From Deuterostichococcus epilithicus (lineage: Eukaryota > Chlorophyta > Trebouxiophyceae > Prasiolales > Stichococcaceae): DNA of 64,000 nt. Positions 23,134 to 36,247 of the stretch are shown piece by piece (the stretch's first letter is position 1; every line of letters begins with the position of its first letter). The notes under the pieces were generated by a model, which made no database searches, was not told the DNA's origin, and worked only from the letters and a program-made list of their open reading frames with translations. Made by a program: the position numbers and the translations under genes. The stretch spans positions 1 to 64,000 of the forward strand of contig JAVTLE010000013.1 of assembly GCA_033439295.1 (NCBI GenBank), given 5' to 3'.

Positions 23134-26100
23134 CTACTTCCAGACCTTCACAATGCCATCACGGCAGCAGGAAACTAGCATCCTCTCCCGCTCCGCCACC
23201 TGCGGTCAAGGGTGCCAGAGTCAAGATTCGTCGGGTATCGTGGTGGTGCCAGGCGCCGCCATGAAGCACAGCGTGAGCTGGGAAGAGAGCAGGCAGGAGA
23301 CGACACAGTTTGATGTTCGCTTGAAAACGTGTCATTGCACCTCGATTGCGGCGAGGCCCAGCACGGCGTCCCGGTGCGCGAGGCTCGCCTGCTGTCGCCG
23401 CGTGGCGCACGCGCCCCTGCGCCGATACCCGTCGGTGCTGCCGCCGCCCGTGTCGTCGTTGTGCGCCACTGCGGCCTCCTCTATGACAGGCACGCCGGCC
23501 ACGGCGCGCTGGCTGTACTGGTAAGCGACAGACGACGCGGGCTCGCCGCCCTGCGCAAGGGTCCAGGCTGTCATGTGCACCTGCTGCGAAGGCCAGGGGT
23601 CGACAGCCTCGCACCGCGAACGGGCACAGTGAGACCCTTGTCTCATCAGGAACGCCCAAACTCCCGAAAGGCGAGGTCGCTGTGCTCAGGTCCGCGAGCG
23701 CAGTCAGCCTGTCCGACAGCCCAACGGTCACAGAGGCACCGCACCTCGTCAGTGAGCGGCGCGGCCGACAGCGGCGGCGGCGGCGCGGCCACCATGTAGG
23801 ACGCGGCCGGCGTGGCGGGCGCCCAGGCACGGATGGCGGCGTTGGTGCTGCCCGCCAGCAGCCCGCCGGCGCCCGTCGCCAGGAGCGCGTGCACCCTGCG
23901 CACAGACACAGGCGAGACTGGATGGTGTGGGCAGCTTGCGCGCCCGCGCTCGGCGTCAGATGCATTTTGGGATCATCAGAGGCGTCCCGAGCATGGCTGA
24001 TTGTGAAGCATGAGCACATCAAGCTGAGCCCCATACCTTGCTCTCGCAGTGCAGAGCGCTGCAGGCCCGCTGACCCCGCAGCCATACAGGCGGCGGCCCA
24101 CAGCCCCCGCTGCGACCCCAAGTGCACGTGCGGCGTCCAGGCACAACCACTCACCCGGGCCGACGAGGCGGCGGTGCAGCCAGCTCCTGCACCGCCAGGT
24201 GCGTCGACAGCCCGTCAGCGTCCAGCGGGTGCGCGGGCGCAGCATCTCGCGACGGGTCCCGCAGCGCCGCGGGGACCGGCGCAGCGCGCGCCGCAAGCTC
24301 CTCCCTCGCCATGACGCGCAGCACCTGCAGCGGGAGGCAGTCCGCCGTCTGTGTGCCTCTGGGGGACGTGCGCTGCCTGAAACGCTGCAAAGGCTTCAGG
24401 CGCTCCGCACAGGGTGTGAGCGCCTCGACCCGGGCGCGCCACCGCCTGCCAGATCGCTGGCTCTTGGTTTCTGAACTGATGCATCATGGCTCACATCATC
24501 GGCGCCGGGGGGCTCGTTGCCCAGGCGCCTCAAGTCGAGCCGGCCAGCCCAGTAGCGGCACCTGGCATCTCGAGCAGCAGCCGCGTGCCCTCACAGAACA
24601 GCGCTGTAATGATTCGACATCCACCTGCTCCAGTCTGGCTGGGTGCAGCTGCGAAAGGAACGGCCTCAGGCACGCACGGTTCCCACCTGGCGGCAGCGCC
24701 CCGCGGCCACGTCCCAGAGGCCGACCTCATCGCCGCCCGCAGCCACATACACCAGCGGTGGGCCAGCGCTGCCCGCCTCCGCAGGGCCCCGCGGTGACAG
24801 GCCCAGCTGCGCATACGGCGCCAGCGCCGGCTCCAGCGCCTCGATGGCTGTGTCCAGGAAGTGTCAGCGCATGACATGGGCGCAAATTGTGCAGCGGATC
24901 AGCTGCCGAGATGTTCGCCGACACATGTCGAGTCTGTTCCTGCTGATAGCGCACCTGGACGGTGCATCGTTCCTCACGAAAGAACGTGTGGCGAGCTGTG
25001 CCAGCCCAACTGAATGCGCTGAATGTGCCAGCTGCGCTGCAACTGACACCTGCAGAAACACCATCTGGTGATGTTGCAGCACCGCAGTGGTTCCAGATGT
25101 GCCTTGGCTCACCGCCAGCGGGGTGGCGCCAGGCGTGCACCGGCAGCCGGAAGCGCATGTCCCACAGCGTCAGGTGGCCGCGCCCGCTGCCCGTCAGCAG
25201 CCATGCCGCGCCGCCCGGCCCCAGCGCCAGCTTGTCCACCACGCCCTGCCAGCAGGTGGGCCTCCCGTTCAGCGACTGCATGTGCTGCATTTCGAGGATT
25301 GGGATTGACATGCATGGTTGACAGCAGGCCCACGCCCGTGTCTCCGCCTACACCTGATCGCCCCGTCGCTGTGTCGCGACTGCGGTGGTCACACAGAGAA
25401 GCGCGCAGAAGCTGCAGGAGCACACCTGGCAGGGCTGCGACGGCAGCGTCCAGACATCGCCAGCCGTGCGCAGGTCCTGAAGCACCACAACCGGATGCGG
25501 CGTCAGTCACGGATTCTGCGCTACAGCGCGCTGGCTCCCAGTGCTTCATGCCGAGCTGCGTCATCTGCTGCAGCACCATCTGGAGTTGCGGGTCGCAGCG
25601 GCTGATGAATGCAGTGCTGCATTGCTTGGCGGTGCAGAAACTTGCCGACCAATGCGCACCCAGGCGTGCAGGCCGCCACGCTGGGTGGCATACAGCAGGG
25701 TGTGCGGTTCCCACTGCTGCACCGCCAGCACCGCGCCCCGCCCCGGGCTGACTGCTTGCGCCGGCGTGATGCCGGTGTACCGGTCCGGCGCGCCGCCTGC
25801 AACACAGGGGTTTTGAATAATTTTGAGAGAGAGGCGGGCATCCGGTGAAACCCTGCGCTGGAACATGCCACGGGTGGCTGATGAGCCGGTCGAGCTGGCC
25901 GGAGCACCGCAGCAGCAAGGCTGCGAGGCTGTCGACACGGCTGCAGGCATGGCCAGCGCGGCTGCTGCGCATGCGGCTGACCCGGCGTGCCGCTGCGGGT
26001 GGTGTACTCGATGCGCCAGACGTGCAGCGAGCCGTTGGACGAGGCCGAGGCGACAGACTGCGCCTCCTGGCAGCCGCTGGCCGCCAGCATGCGACCGCCT

Positions 26101-29100
26101 GCAAAGACGACGGTCCACCCGGGGTGAGCCTCCTTGCAGACCAGTCTGTTGCGGCATCGCACCCAGCAAACCTGGATGCTGCGTGCGCAGGGGAGTCAGG
26201 ATCCGGAAACACGCACCCTGGGCTGCATAGGTGAGCCGGCTGCGGAATGAGACGTCTTTCTCGAGGCGGCGGCAGTCCCACACCTGCGAGGATGGGAGGG
26301 GAGGCTGAGGCTCAGCTGCAACGGTTCTCCGCTCAGCTGCGTCACAGCGTGTGCACGGCTTTTGCAGCCTGTCTGCTCAGTCCTGTGACCAGGCACCAAA
26401 AGGAATTGCTTGTCGTTCGGATCATTCCAGGCTGCCGCACCATGTGGGTCGTGCAGCCGTGGCTGACCCCAGACCCTGAACCCCCTCTGCACGACCGCAG
26501 GCGCAATGCCAGGCCAGAACGCGTGAATGCTGCAGGCATCTGCCTCACAACTGCACGCCTTGGTGCAATGGTTCAGACTGCATCATGAAATACTGGCAGG
26601 CACCTTGACAGTCTCGTCGGAGGAGGCGCTGACGAAGAAGGCACCATTGCCGGCGACTGCCACCTGGTTCACCGCCTTGCGGTGCTCCGCCAGGTGCGCC
26701 ACCTGCACAGGCAGGTTGTTTGTGCACGCCCTTCACTGGACAAGACCCTGACAGCAGTTTATGACGACATGTGAGGAGACAGTTCCCAGAGCCTCCCGAG
26801 CATGTCCATCGAGGCAGCTGCGCTTTGCAGCCGAACATCCAAAGACGATGCGCAGATGCACAGATGTACAAAGACAGAAGCAAAGCCTCACCAGGACGCC
26901 GCGCGGGTGCCAGGGCTCGGGCGAGGCTGCGCCGGACGGGATGGCGATGCCGGCGGCGTCGGAAGTCAGGCCGCCACCGCCCTCAGCCTCGGCGGTGCCC
27001 GCTTCCGAGGCCGCCGATGGGGCAAGCGGCCGCGGCAAGCTCAGCGGCTCCTCGAAGCTCAGCGACAGCCGGCCTGCAGCAGGGTCGACACGATCGCTGT
27101 TACATCTGGAGGTCAACAACCATCAAGGCTGTTCCCTGAAAGGCTAGAAGTCTGGCTGCTGCGCTTGCCACATGCGGCACAAGATTGACGACAACAGCGC
27201 CATGCTGCCATGCCAGCTCCGCACAGCACATCTGCCACTGCAGCCAGATCGGTCTGCACCTGCGAGGGACTCGGTAGCGGGCTTGGGCCCCATCCGTGTC
27301 GCGCACGCGACCAGCCGCCCGGTGGCCGTCGCGGCCAGCCGCCGGAGACTCTCGCCGCCGTCGCTGCCGGAGGTGCCACCAAAGCTGTCCTCGATCTGCG
27401 CGTCCGACTTCCGCTGCTGCCGCTGCTGCTGCTGCTCCTCGGGAGAGGTTGTACGCCGGCCGGGACCGCCGCTGGCAGCAGGTGGTGCGGCAATCACATG
27501 GCCATCCTGTGAGGAGGCGGCCTTGGCGGCCGCCAGGGCCGCCGAGAGAATGGATGCGCCCCCCTGTGGAAATCCTGGCACGCCTCAGCGACAGGTGCTC
27601 GGTGGTAGGCAGCTGAACATCGGCACAGGCCAGGTGTACAACGGAGCTGCTGTTTCAATGAGCGCGTTCTCCCTGCTTGCTTTGAGTGGAATCTGTACTA
27701 CCGCGTCTGCATCTGAAAGGTGAACCGCGCCTGGGTGAAGCTGGCAGGCACCCGCACTGAATACAGCGGCGTGCCGCTGGCTGTCGGCCGAGCGTCGGGG
27801 TCGGCAGCAGCGCTGCCGCCCGCGGGCGGCCCCTTCGACTGCTGTGCACGCTGCTGCAGTGCCTGTACGGCAACAGCAGAGGTTGCTCTTGCATCTCACA
27901 GTGTGTTTGGCTACGGCCATAACCCTCAAAGCGCGGGCTGGGCTCGGAGGTACCTGTGCAACAGCAGACGCCGCGAGAACAATCAGCATGCTCCGGCAGC
28001 ATTCCAGCAGAAATGGCAGCATTCCAGCAGGATCGCCGCAGGGTGTTTTCTCATCTGCTCTGCACCTGCTGCGAGGTGGCGCTGGATCGGGGTGTGCCAA
28101 AGCGGCTGCGCGGCGTCGCCGTGCGCGAGGTGGCTCTGCTGCGCGGCGCACGGCTGGGCGAGGGGAAGAGCGCCACTCGCCTCGCCTGCGGCGGCGGTGG
28201 CAGCGGCGGAGCCGGCTGCTGCTCCGGCTCGGCCAGGCACTGAGCGAGCTCCTGCGATTGGAGATGCAAGACGGCCCTGGGCTGCGGATCGGCCACCAGC
28301 TGTTACAATGTGCGTGCGTGCAGCACCGCCGGATGCACATCCAGCTGGTATGAATCGCGCCAGCTCGTTCACTGCGCATTTGAGGCCGAAGGTACGTGCT
28401 CGCCTCAGCAATTCAGCGAGTGAGCCACACCTGCTGCGAGGCGAGGGATGCTGGCTCGCGTGCCAGCACCGCCGTCAAGGCCGGCAGCAGCAGCGCATAC
28501 ACGTCCGCCGGTGCTAGTGCGGCCGCGGCGGTCGCCACAAACTCCACCGCCGCCGAGCGCACGCTGCAAGGGTCACATGGGTTGTGCTTCTTGTGGCTCC
28601 TATTGCGCACCAGGTGGCTGCGCTGTCGTGCTCGTGCACACTCGCAGTATGCAGCTCTGCCAGCTGGTCTGCTCCTGGCACATTCTGGCAAGACAGTTGA
28701 GCACAAAGCGCACCTGACTGCTGGGTGCCGCAGCAGCGCCTGTTGGGAGACCTGGCCGACGGCCGCCAGCAGCCAGCGCTTGGCGAGCAGGCCACGGCGT
28801 GCGACGGTGGTCAGGAAGCCCACCGCCGCCGCCACCACCGCCTCCTCTGAATCCGACAGCGCCTGCGCAGGGCGGGTCGTAGCATGGGATATAATGCCTT
28901 GACCACCAACATCCCCAGCCATTGAGCAGCCAGTGCCAGTCACACCGAAGGCGTACATGACCTTGTCTTCCTGCGTGAGAAAGGGCTGCTGCTGCTGGCC
29001 GTGTGGGCACACGACAGTGCTCTGAGCGATGCCTCGAGCCTGGCGCTCTGCTGCTGCAGGCTCCGGTGCTGACAGTCTAGGCACAGCCGCATGACAGAGT

Positions 29101-32100
29101 TGTGAAGGCTGCTGTAGGCTCTACAAGGCACCTGCTCAACGCAGGGCAGCAGAAAGGCATCCAGGCCGGCGGTGCCGGCGTTCACCGCCAGGCAGGCGAT
29201 GTGCTCAAAGAAGCCCGCGCGCAGCTGCCACTCGCGGTCGTTCAGGAAGGTGATGGTGGCCGGCAGCAAGAAGTCGTTGCTCTCCCTGCGAGTAGAGGGC
29301 ACACCATCATCGCACGTGCTGCTTCGTGCATGAGGCGCGCCTCGTAATGGTATTGCATGTCCATCTCAATTCCCTGCGCCCCTGAGCATGCAGCGATTCA
29401 GTGTGTGCCCGAAGCATGCACGGCCTCGCCTCTGCTTCGGCTGCATGCCCTGCTGCCTCTCAGGATGCGATTGACATGAAGCCCTGCGGCTGCTGCGGTC
29501 CGACCCTGGCTCGGCAGGCTTGGACACTGCCGGACTGCATGCTCGTCAACCGTGCAGAGGAGTCGCACTTGCGGCCCAGGAACGCTGCGAGGTGGGGCAG
29601 GTGCGGCAGCAGCGCTCGCCGGGCGGGCGCCCCCGAGCGCGCGCCCACCACCAGCTCGTGCACCAGCCGCTCGACCGCGCCGGACAGGGCCCCCATCTCC
29701 GCGTCGTACTTCACCTGCATGCACGGCCAGCCGCACGCGACATGACCACCGACTTCTTTCGCACAGTACTGCAGGCGCTGTGCTGGGGAACGGAGGGTGC
29801 TCGAGTCCATCGTGGCAGTGCCGCAACCCTGAGAGCGGTCCCAAAAACCCTTGAACCTCCTCATCTGCTGGCTTGGAAAGGGTTCAGGCTCACGCGCGGC
29901 GACTCCCACACAACACAGACCGGCACGTCGGAGCAGGGTTACGTCGGAGCGGGACACGTCAGGCAGGGCACATCGGCCGCGCGCACCGCGGGGACCGCGG
30001 AGTCGCCCGATGCGGACCGCTGGCCCGCGAGCTGCTGCGCAATCAGGAGGCGGTGCGCCGTGGCCGCCAGCGCCGCCACAACGGCGGCAAACTCCACGCG
30101 CACCGACTCCTCCCCGTCGTTGGGCACCAGCGACAGGCTCGGCAGCACGTACCTGCATGCAACGAGGTGCCGCATGACCTGGTGGTGCCAACCTGGACAT
30201 GCCGGTCACGGTGCACATCAACAGAATGACACGCTTGCACAACACAGAGACCGGAGCAAGACCCCGAGATTCACGCGGCGCCGTTTCCTGATGAGGGATC
30301 ACGACTCGATCCCTCGAGGATTGGCACAGGGCTTCACAAGCAGTCGACAGCGCTGTGCGGGCGCACTCGGAGATGAGCTTGGCCTCGCTGGGCGGCAGCG
30401 CCCTCACGTCGGCCAGCACCTTTGCCAAGCAGGCAAGCGCCTCCCGCCGCACCGCCGCATGCGGCTCGCTGATCGCAGCCTGTCGCAGCGAGATATGCCA
30501 TCACGTTCTTATCTGAAGCAGCGAAGAATGCGGGCACGATGGTGCGACAGACACCAGAGTTGCACGGACCTGCTTGGCAGTGGAATTCGGAAGGCTTGAC
30601 ATGCACCGAGACGTCTGCCTCATTGCAAACTAGAGTCCGTTCCGCTTGGGGGCTGGAAGCCTTGAACCTCAACCCACCACGAGGTAGGGCACCACACGGC
30701 GCAGGCGGCAGTCGTCGTCGCAGTGCGCCGCCGCGCGCGCCAGCAGCATCACCGCCCGCACCTGCGCGTGCAACAGGTCGGCACTCGGTCAAGCGGCCCC
30801 CCTCGTGGCAGGTGCGCTCCGTCCCCTGTGGGCAGCGCCGAAACGCGAGACAAAATCGCCCGCCGCAAGCGGGTCGCACCCACCTGTCCAGCCGATTCCC
30901 CAGGTCGCGTGAGTCGAGGGTTTGGGCGGCAATAAAATTGGTGCTGAAGTGTCACCTTGGACTCCTGCAGCCGCGCGCCGCGCACCAGGGGGCACAACGC
31001 CGCCGCCACCAGCTCCATGCCACCTGCCGCCGCAGCCGGCGGTGATGCAGGCCGGCTCCTGGCGCCTTTGCCAGGCGACTTTGCTGCCGCAGCTGGAGGC
31101 GTCCTGTGCACGTGTAGAAGCTAGGTTCCGCCATCAGCTCTTGCAGGATGTCTCAATGCTTGATGCCGAAAACACTCTGGACGTTCTGTCCCAGCGCCGT
31201 GAGACGACGGAGTGATCCGCTCTGCCCTGGTGCCTTCGGCCGGCTCAGCACCCCACCAGCAGACCTGGTGTCCGAAGCATTGCAACAGACTCTGCAGCCA
31301 GGCTGCGCCCTGCCCCTGCCGCTCAACATTGGCAAGGCTCTCTGCACCTGGGGCCGGCCGTCGCGCCGCGGCGCCGGTCTGGACCGTCGCCGGGCGACCC
31401 CGCTGCAATGTACATTTCGTCCAGCGCAAAGCCGGCGCTGCTGCCACCAGGCCCGCCGCCGCCGCCGCCGCTGCCGCCTCCAAAGAAGGCGCCCTCGTCG
31501 TCGCCACCGCCTGGCCCGCTGCCAGAGCCGCCCAGGCGGCCCAGCAGGTCCTGCGTGTCGGCCAGCAGCGCGCCGACGTCTGCCAGCAAGTCGTGTGCTG
31601 GGGCGCCTGTGGGGGAAAGGTGGGAAACCTTCTTGAGGCGGGCGGCGCACAGCCTCCTCTGCGGACTTCCACTGTGCGTCATCTGAAACAGGTTTCGACC
31701 CACGCCTGACAAATGCGCTCCAAGTTCATGGTGGATGCTTGATTGACATCTGAGGCGAAGGCAATCCTGCACAAATGCGACTTGCTGAGCCCAGAAAGGA
31801 CTTGCCTGCAGGTGGGTCTGCCGCCGCAGGGCGGGCGGCTGCTGCCTGCTGAGATGCAACGCCAGCTGTTGGCTCCTTGATGGCGTGGCCCTCATCCGAC
31901 GGAGCGGATGGTGGCCCCTGCATGCCCTGCATCAGAAGAATCGCGCCGGCATCAGCATGCAGAGGCTCTGATCATGAGCGTGGGCTCCGCATACCCATGG
32001 CTGTCCCAAAAGGACTCGAAAAGCGAACCTGATGGTATGCGCCTTGCGGTCGTAGTTTCAGTCAACTGCATGGTTGTGCAGGCAGGCGTCAGCCCTCAGA

Positions 32101-34428
32101 CAGCAGTCTGCACCTCCACGAGGCGGTCAAAGCTGGCTTCAATGGCCGCAACGCGGGCGTCCGGCTCCAGGGTGGCCAGCGACCCCAGGAAGGGATGCAG
32201 CAGGCCGGAGAAGCAGGGCGGGAACAGCTGCGGCCCAAAGCGCTGCAGGTACTCCGCCACGCCCAGCCGCCGCTCTGCGGCAGCGTGACCACAGCATGGA
32301 CAAAGCACCATTGCAGGTCTGGACCAGCTGGCGTGCACACTCGAGACCAGACTACCTGCTGCTCTGTGAGGACCGTCGCCGGAGGGCCGCTCGCACCAGG
32401 GTCCAAGACGCATGCAGAACTCGCACGGCGACGGTGTGCACCAGCAAGCGGGGGTGCGAAACGCGCACCCGGGTCCAGCTGGATCATGTGCAGGATCATG
32501 CGGCGCAGCTGCGGCGGCAGGCCCGGCAGCTGCGGCGCAGGGTCGTGCTCCCCCCGCCGGTAGGCCAGCAGCTGCACCGAGCAGTGGGGGGTGCCATTGC
32601 TGATGACAGGTGTTGCAGACCATCAACAGAGCTGATCCGGGCTGCGTGCCCATTCACCATTCCGTGCTGCTGCCGGCTGCCTGACTGACACGTTCCTCTT
32701 GCGGCAGGCATTTCTGAACCCAAAAGCGGAATGCGCGCGGGCACTGCACCTGGCTGAGGTCGAAGAGCGCGGCGCCGTCGGCGAACAGCTCTGCCAGCAC
32801 GCAGCCCAGGGAGAAGACGTCCATTGCGGGCGCCAGGCCGCTGCCTTCGCCTGCGGCTGCGGAGCCAGCCTCGTAGAACCGCTCCGGGGCCAGGTAGCAG
32901 CGCCGCCGGCCGCCGGTGTCGAAGAAGAAAGAGAAATCGGCCTGCATCAGTGCCGTCACCATGGTCCTTCTGTGGAAGGAAGCTGGACTTGCATGAACAA
33001 CCATATCCTTTAGTGTTCGACTCGTGAGACGCAATGCGCGGACATGCGATACGCGCACTGCAGACTTGCCGTTGCCACGCACTTCCCAAAAGCGAGCCTC
33101 ACCGGGTTGTCAGCGGGCAGGCGCACAGGCTTGTACGAGGCAAAGTCGGCCAGGTACAGCCAGTGCCAGGAGGTGACCAGCACGTTCTCCGTCTTGAGGT
33201 CGCCGTGGCACACGCCCGCGGCGTGCGCCGCCGCCAGCCCCTCCAGCAGCTGGTACGCTATCCACATCTGCATGCGAGGACCTTCAAAACCCTGATCCCA
33301 CGTCGAGGCCATACAATGCCCCGCCCAAGTGGGTGACGGCCTGCAGGTCTGGCGACATCTGCGGCGGCCATGCGCTGCTCTACAACTGAGCTGCTTGAGA
33401 AAGTATGTGAAATGCTCTGAAGCGGACCTTCTCCAGGTGGGACAGGAAGGGGCGGGTCCCCAGCCGATGGCTGAGGCTGGCATACACGTGCTGCCGGATG
33501 AGGTAGCAGGCACGCTCCGTCTCCAGCCACTCCTGCGCCGCGAGTGCACAGGCACCACTGTCGCACAACTCGTCCGAAGTGGAGGACTGAGGCATGGTGC
33601 GGCATCCCTGTGCGCAGCATTCCTGTGCGCTGCAGGAACTGAAGACCTGCAGTGCTGACAAAGCTCGGCTTTGAAGGGTGCGCGTGCAGCATGTTGGGCG
33701 GGCTGGCAAACCAGACCTGGAATGGCCACACGTGGCCTGCAGGGAAGCCGCGCAGTCGCCACCTGCGCAGGACCGAGCGCCAGCATCGCTATCGGGTTGC
33801 TGGTCGGCAGCATGATGTGACCCTTCCGAGACTGAGAGGACAGCACAGGGCATGGAGTGCAGGAGAGGGGGATGGCGCACTTGATGTCCGAGAGCTGGTG
33901 CGCAAAAGGTCGTAAGTCTGGCACCTCTCCTCTTTTGTAATACACCTGCACATGCACCCATTGTGCAAACCTGAAGCCAGTTCCCGCATATGCGAGAGCC
34001 CAGCAGGTTTGTGGTGCAGGTGCAGGGCATAGCCGCAGCGCCATCTACCATCCGAGCCGCACATGCGGGAACGGCCCTTCGCATTGTTCTCTTACTGCTG
34101 AAGGAGCGACTGACCTTCACAACCACCAGGCCGCCGTCCTCGTGCACACACAGGGCCGTCTTCAGAAAGCGCCCACCGCCTGCGCACACACATCCGGCAT
34201 CATGCTGCATAGGTTGGATGCAGCTAGCGTTTCCCGGTACGTTGGATCCCAGACGACGCCATTGCCATGCTTGTGCTGCAGCTGAGTGTTGAGTGAGACA
34301 TGCGGCATGTTGTGACGCTCCCAACACCCGTGCAGTCGCGCACCCAGCATGTCCTGCAGCGTAACATCGTTGAGCTCCGCCAGGTGCTCCGGCTGCAGCT
34401 TCTGCGGCTGCGCCAACTGGTTCCCCAT
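23134..34428 (-). CDS. VPS15: VPS15 / PI3-kinase regulatory subunit 4 (many exons)
   Basis: Scaffold and pseudokinase-like subunit that holds and activates the class III PI3-kinase VPS34 on endosomal and autophagic membranes. The start at 34428 gives MGNQ, the N-myristoylation signal of the family. Exons in order encode the glycine-loop region ([16 protein letters not shown], then LVVVKVYYKRGE); a kinase core with [17 protein letters not shown] and DFASYKP in place of HRD and DFG, as usual in VPS15; [34 protein letters not shown]; a Gly/Ser-rich linker; HEAT repeats (about 31.2-28.4 kb, e.g. [16 protein letters not shown] and [20 protein letters not shown]); a Pro/Ser-rich linker; and WD40 repeats from [20 protein letters not shown] to the final RDGIVKVWK before the stop. 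The gene spans 11.3 kb in more than 20 exons with GTG-type donors. Its 3' end lies 1.2 kb from the satellite array. Exon borders are approximate. Confidence 0.93.
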
Positions 34429-35215
34429 GACCGCTCACGTGGAAGCGCCGTTGGTACCAATACCTGGCGGCGCTGGGTTGCTGCGCAGCTGGTCGCGCAG
34501 CTAGCGAATCGTATTTGTGTGGCTGCTCCGCGCCGAGTAGTATTCAGATGCACATCAGGAAACCGCTGGACCTATCCTCCAGGGTGCTGTGCCTCGAACT
34601 CCCAGGGTCGACATCCAGGGATCGTGGCACACTACCTCCGAAAAAATTGTGGCAGCAATGCTTGGCAACGACTCAGGGAAGCTGACTTTCGACGATATCA
34701 TTTTACATCCGTGCAGTGTGCACGAGAATGCGCTGAACTTCCGACACCGGGGAGGTGCACCTTGGCAAAGCACCGCGCTGCGTGCGTCTTTCGGCAAGCA
34801 GGCTCGTCGCAGATCACACCGACACCGAAACTTCTGAGTTGAGCTAGAACAGGAGTTCTGGCTGGTTTGGTGACAGATTGTGCAGGTGTCGGAACAAACC
34901 ACGTGACCTGGGAACCAAAATTGATTCACTGGCCAGCGACGCAGCGCAACAGTTGCAAACCCTCGTAAGTATGTGGATCTAGCATTGAGTTCCGAGCCCA
35001 ATCACCATTCTGCTCGCGGGCTGGGAGCACGAACTCAGACAGACTCTGCGTTTGATATCTGGACGCCAACTGCATTGTGGGTTTCGAATTAATATTATAC
35101 AGGAGCTGAATTTATAGCGCGTTTATTTGAAAGACCGCGACAGTGTGCCTGCCTTGTAAAGCTGGGGCATCGGTGGCGCGCACCTTCTGCCAGTCTCGTG
35201 CAAGCGGTCGGTGCG
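34429..35215. promoter_or_regulatory. Divergent intergenic region, VPS15 / PAP2 phosphatase
   Basis: 787 bp between two oppositely transcribed genes, so it must contain both promoters. I see no clear TATA box or other recognisable site. The part near 35040-35110 is more AT-rich than its surroundings. Confidence 0.4.
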
Positions 35216-36247
35216 ATGTCGGCAGCGCAGCAGGAAGCAGAACAGCAGAAAGTTGCAAAGGCCTCAGGTCTGGTGGCGCTGGACCGGTCGCTATCGCTGG
35301 CAGCCTTCCGCAGCATCGGGATGCACATTCCGCGGCCGCTGCTCATGCTCTTCGAGCACGGCGGCAATGGGCTGTTCTGGCTGCCAGGTGCGCCTGCTGA
35401 AGTGCAGGTCGCGCTCTCCAGAATTTCGTCTCGCAGCGCCAGCAGCGCCACGCTGCTGTCACAGCGGATGGTCACTAGCTTGCTGTGCCTGCAGGTGCGA
35501 TTGCCGCATGGCTGCTGCCGGGCCTGACGCCCTACCAGCGGACCCTGGTGGCGAATCTGCTGGCGGGCTTTGTGGTGGACCTGCTGGTGGTGGGCACAGT
35601 CAAGGGCATCGTCAAGCGCGGGTGTGCGATCTGAGCTGCCGCACACATCACCCAGATGCGTCACCTTGGCACCTACTGGCCTGATGGTCGTCGGTCCTGA
35701 GGTGCACCATGCTCGTGTGCAGACGGCCAGTGTACAACAACGACGCGGACTTCGTTCTGGTGGTTTCAGTGGACAAGTATTCCTTCCCCAGCGGCCATGC
35801 CTCGCGGTTCGCCCCCCTCCTGCCCCTTGCATCATACATGCAGCATGAGTGGTCAGGCTGGCACTGCGCACTTTTGTCCCGCAAGCATCGTCATGGGAAG
35901 ATCGGCCTGAGATGCTGCGCACTGGCAGTGGGAGGCCCACGAACGACGGGCGTGCATTTGCTGAAAGCAGGGCATCGTTCATCGCATTCTTCGCGGCGGT
36001 GTGCTGGGGCCACACCTCCAGGCCGCTGGCGGCTGCAGTGCTGACATGGGGCCTGGCGACCGCTGTCAGCCGCGCGCTGCTGGGCCGGCACTTCCTGGGC
36101 GACGTGGTGGCGGGGGTGCTGGTCGGAGCGGCGACGACGGCTGTCGTCACGAGGGCGAGCATGTTGTGCTGCTCGAAGCCTCGCGAACAGGCTGCTGGTC
36201 TCAGTTATGCATTGATCTTCGACGCTGACTCGAACAGCAGCCATTGA
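35216..36247 (+). CDS. PAP2-family lipid phosphatase (PLPP6-like)
   Basis: Membrane phosphatase of the PAP2 superfamily, likely acting on polyisoprenoid or other lipid (di)phosphates. Four exons, 35216-35387, 35495-35621, 35723-35806 and 35971-36247, join in frame to 219 codons. All three catalytic motifs are present: K-x6-RP (KGIVKRGRP), PSGH (SFPSGHASR) and SR-x5-H-x3-D (SRALLGRHFLGD). Hydrophobic stretches include ANLLAGFVVDLLVVG and VVAGVLVGAATTAVV, as expected for a multi-span protein. The block VVSVDKYSFPSGHASR most resembles presqualene-diphosphate phosphatase (PLPP6) and its plant relatives; the exact substrate is inference. The first ATG of the frame was chosen; an upstream in-frame GTG at 35198 would add six residues. 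No TGTAA signal was seen close downstream. Confidence 0.88.

Noticed and set aside
23159-24154. 331-codon minus-strand ORF
   Set aside because: It crosses exon and intron parts of the VPS15 WD40 region in the wrong frame; the conserved WD blocks lie in other frames.
25109-26281. 390-codon minus-strand ORF
   Set aside because: An open frame running through VPS15 introns. Only parts of it (for example the block [20 protein letters not shown]) match WD40 coding exons.
35095-36162. 355-codon ORF antisense to the PAP2 gene
   Set aside because: A shadow of GC-rich coding sequence. The plus strand has spliced exons with all three PAP2 catalytic motifs.
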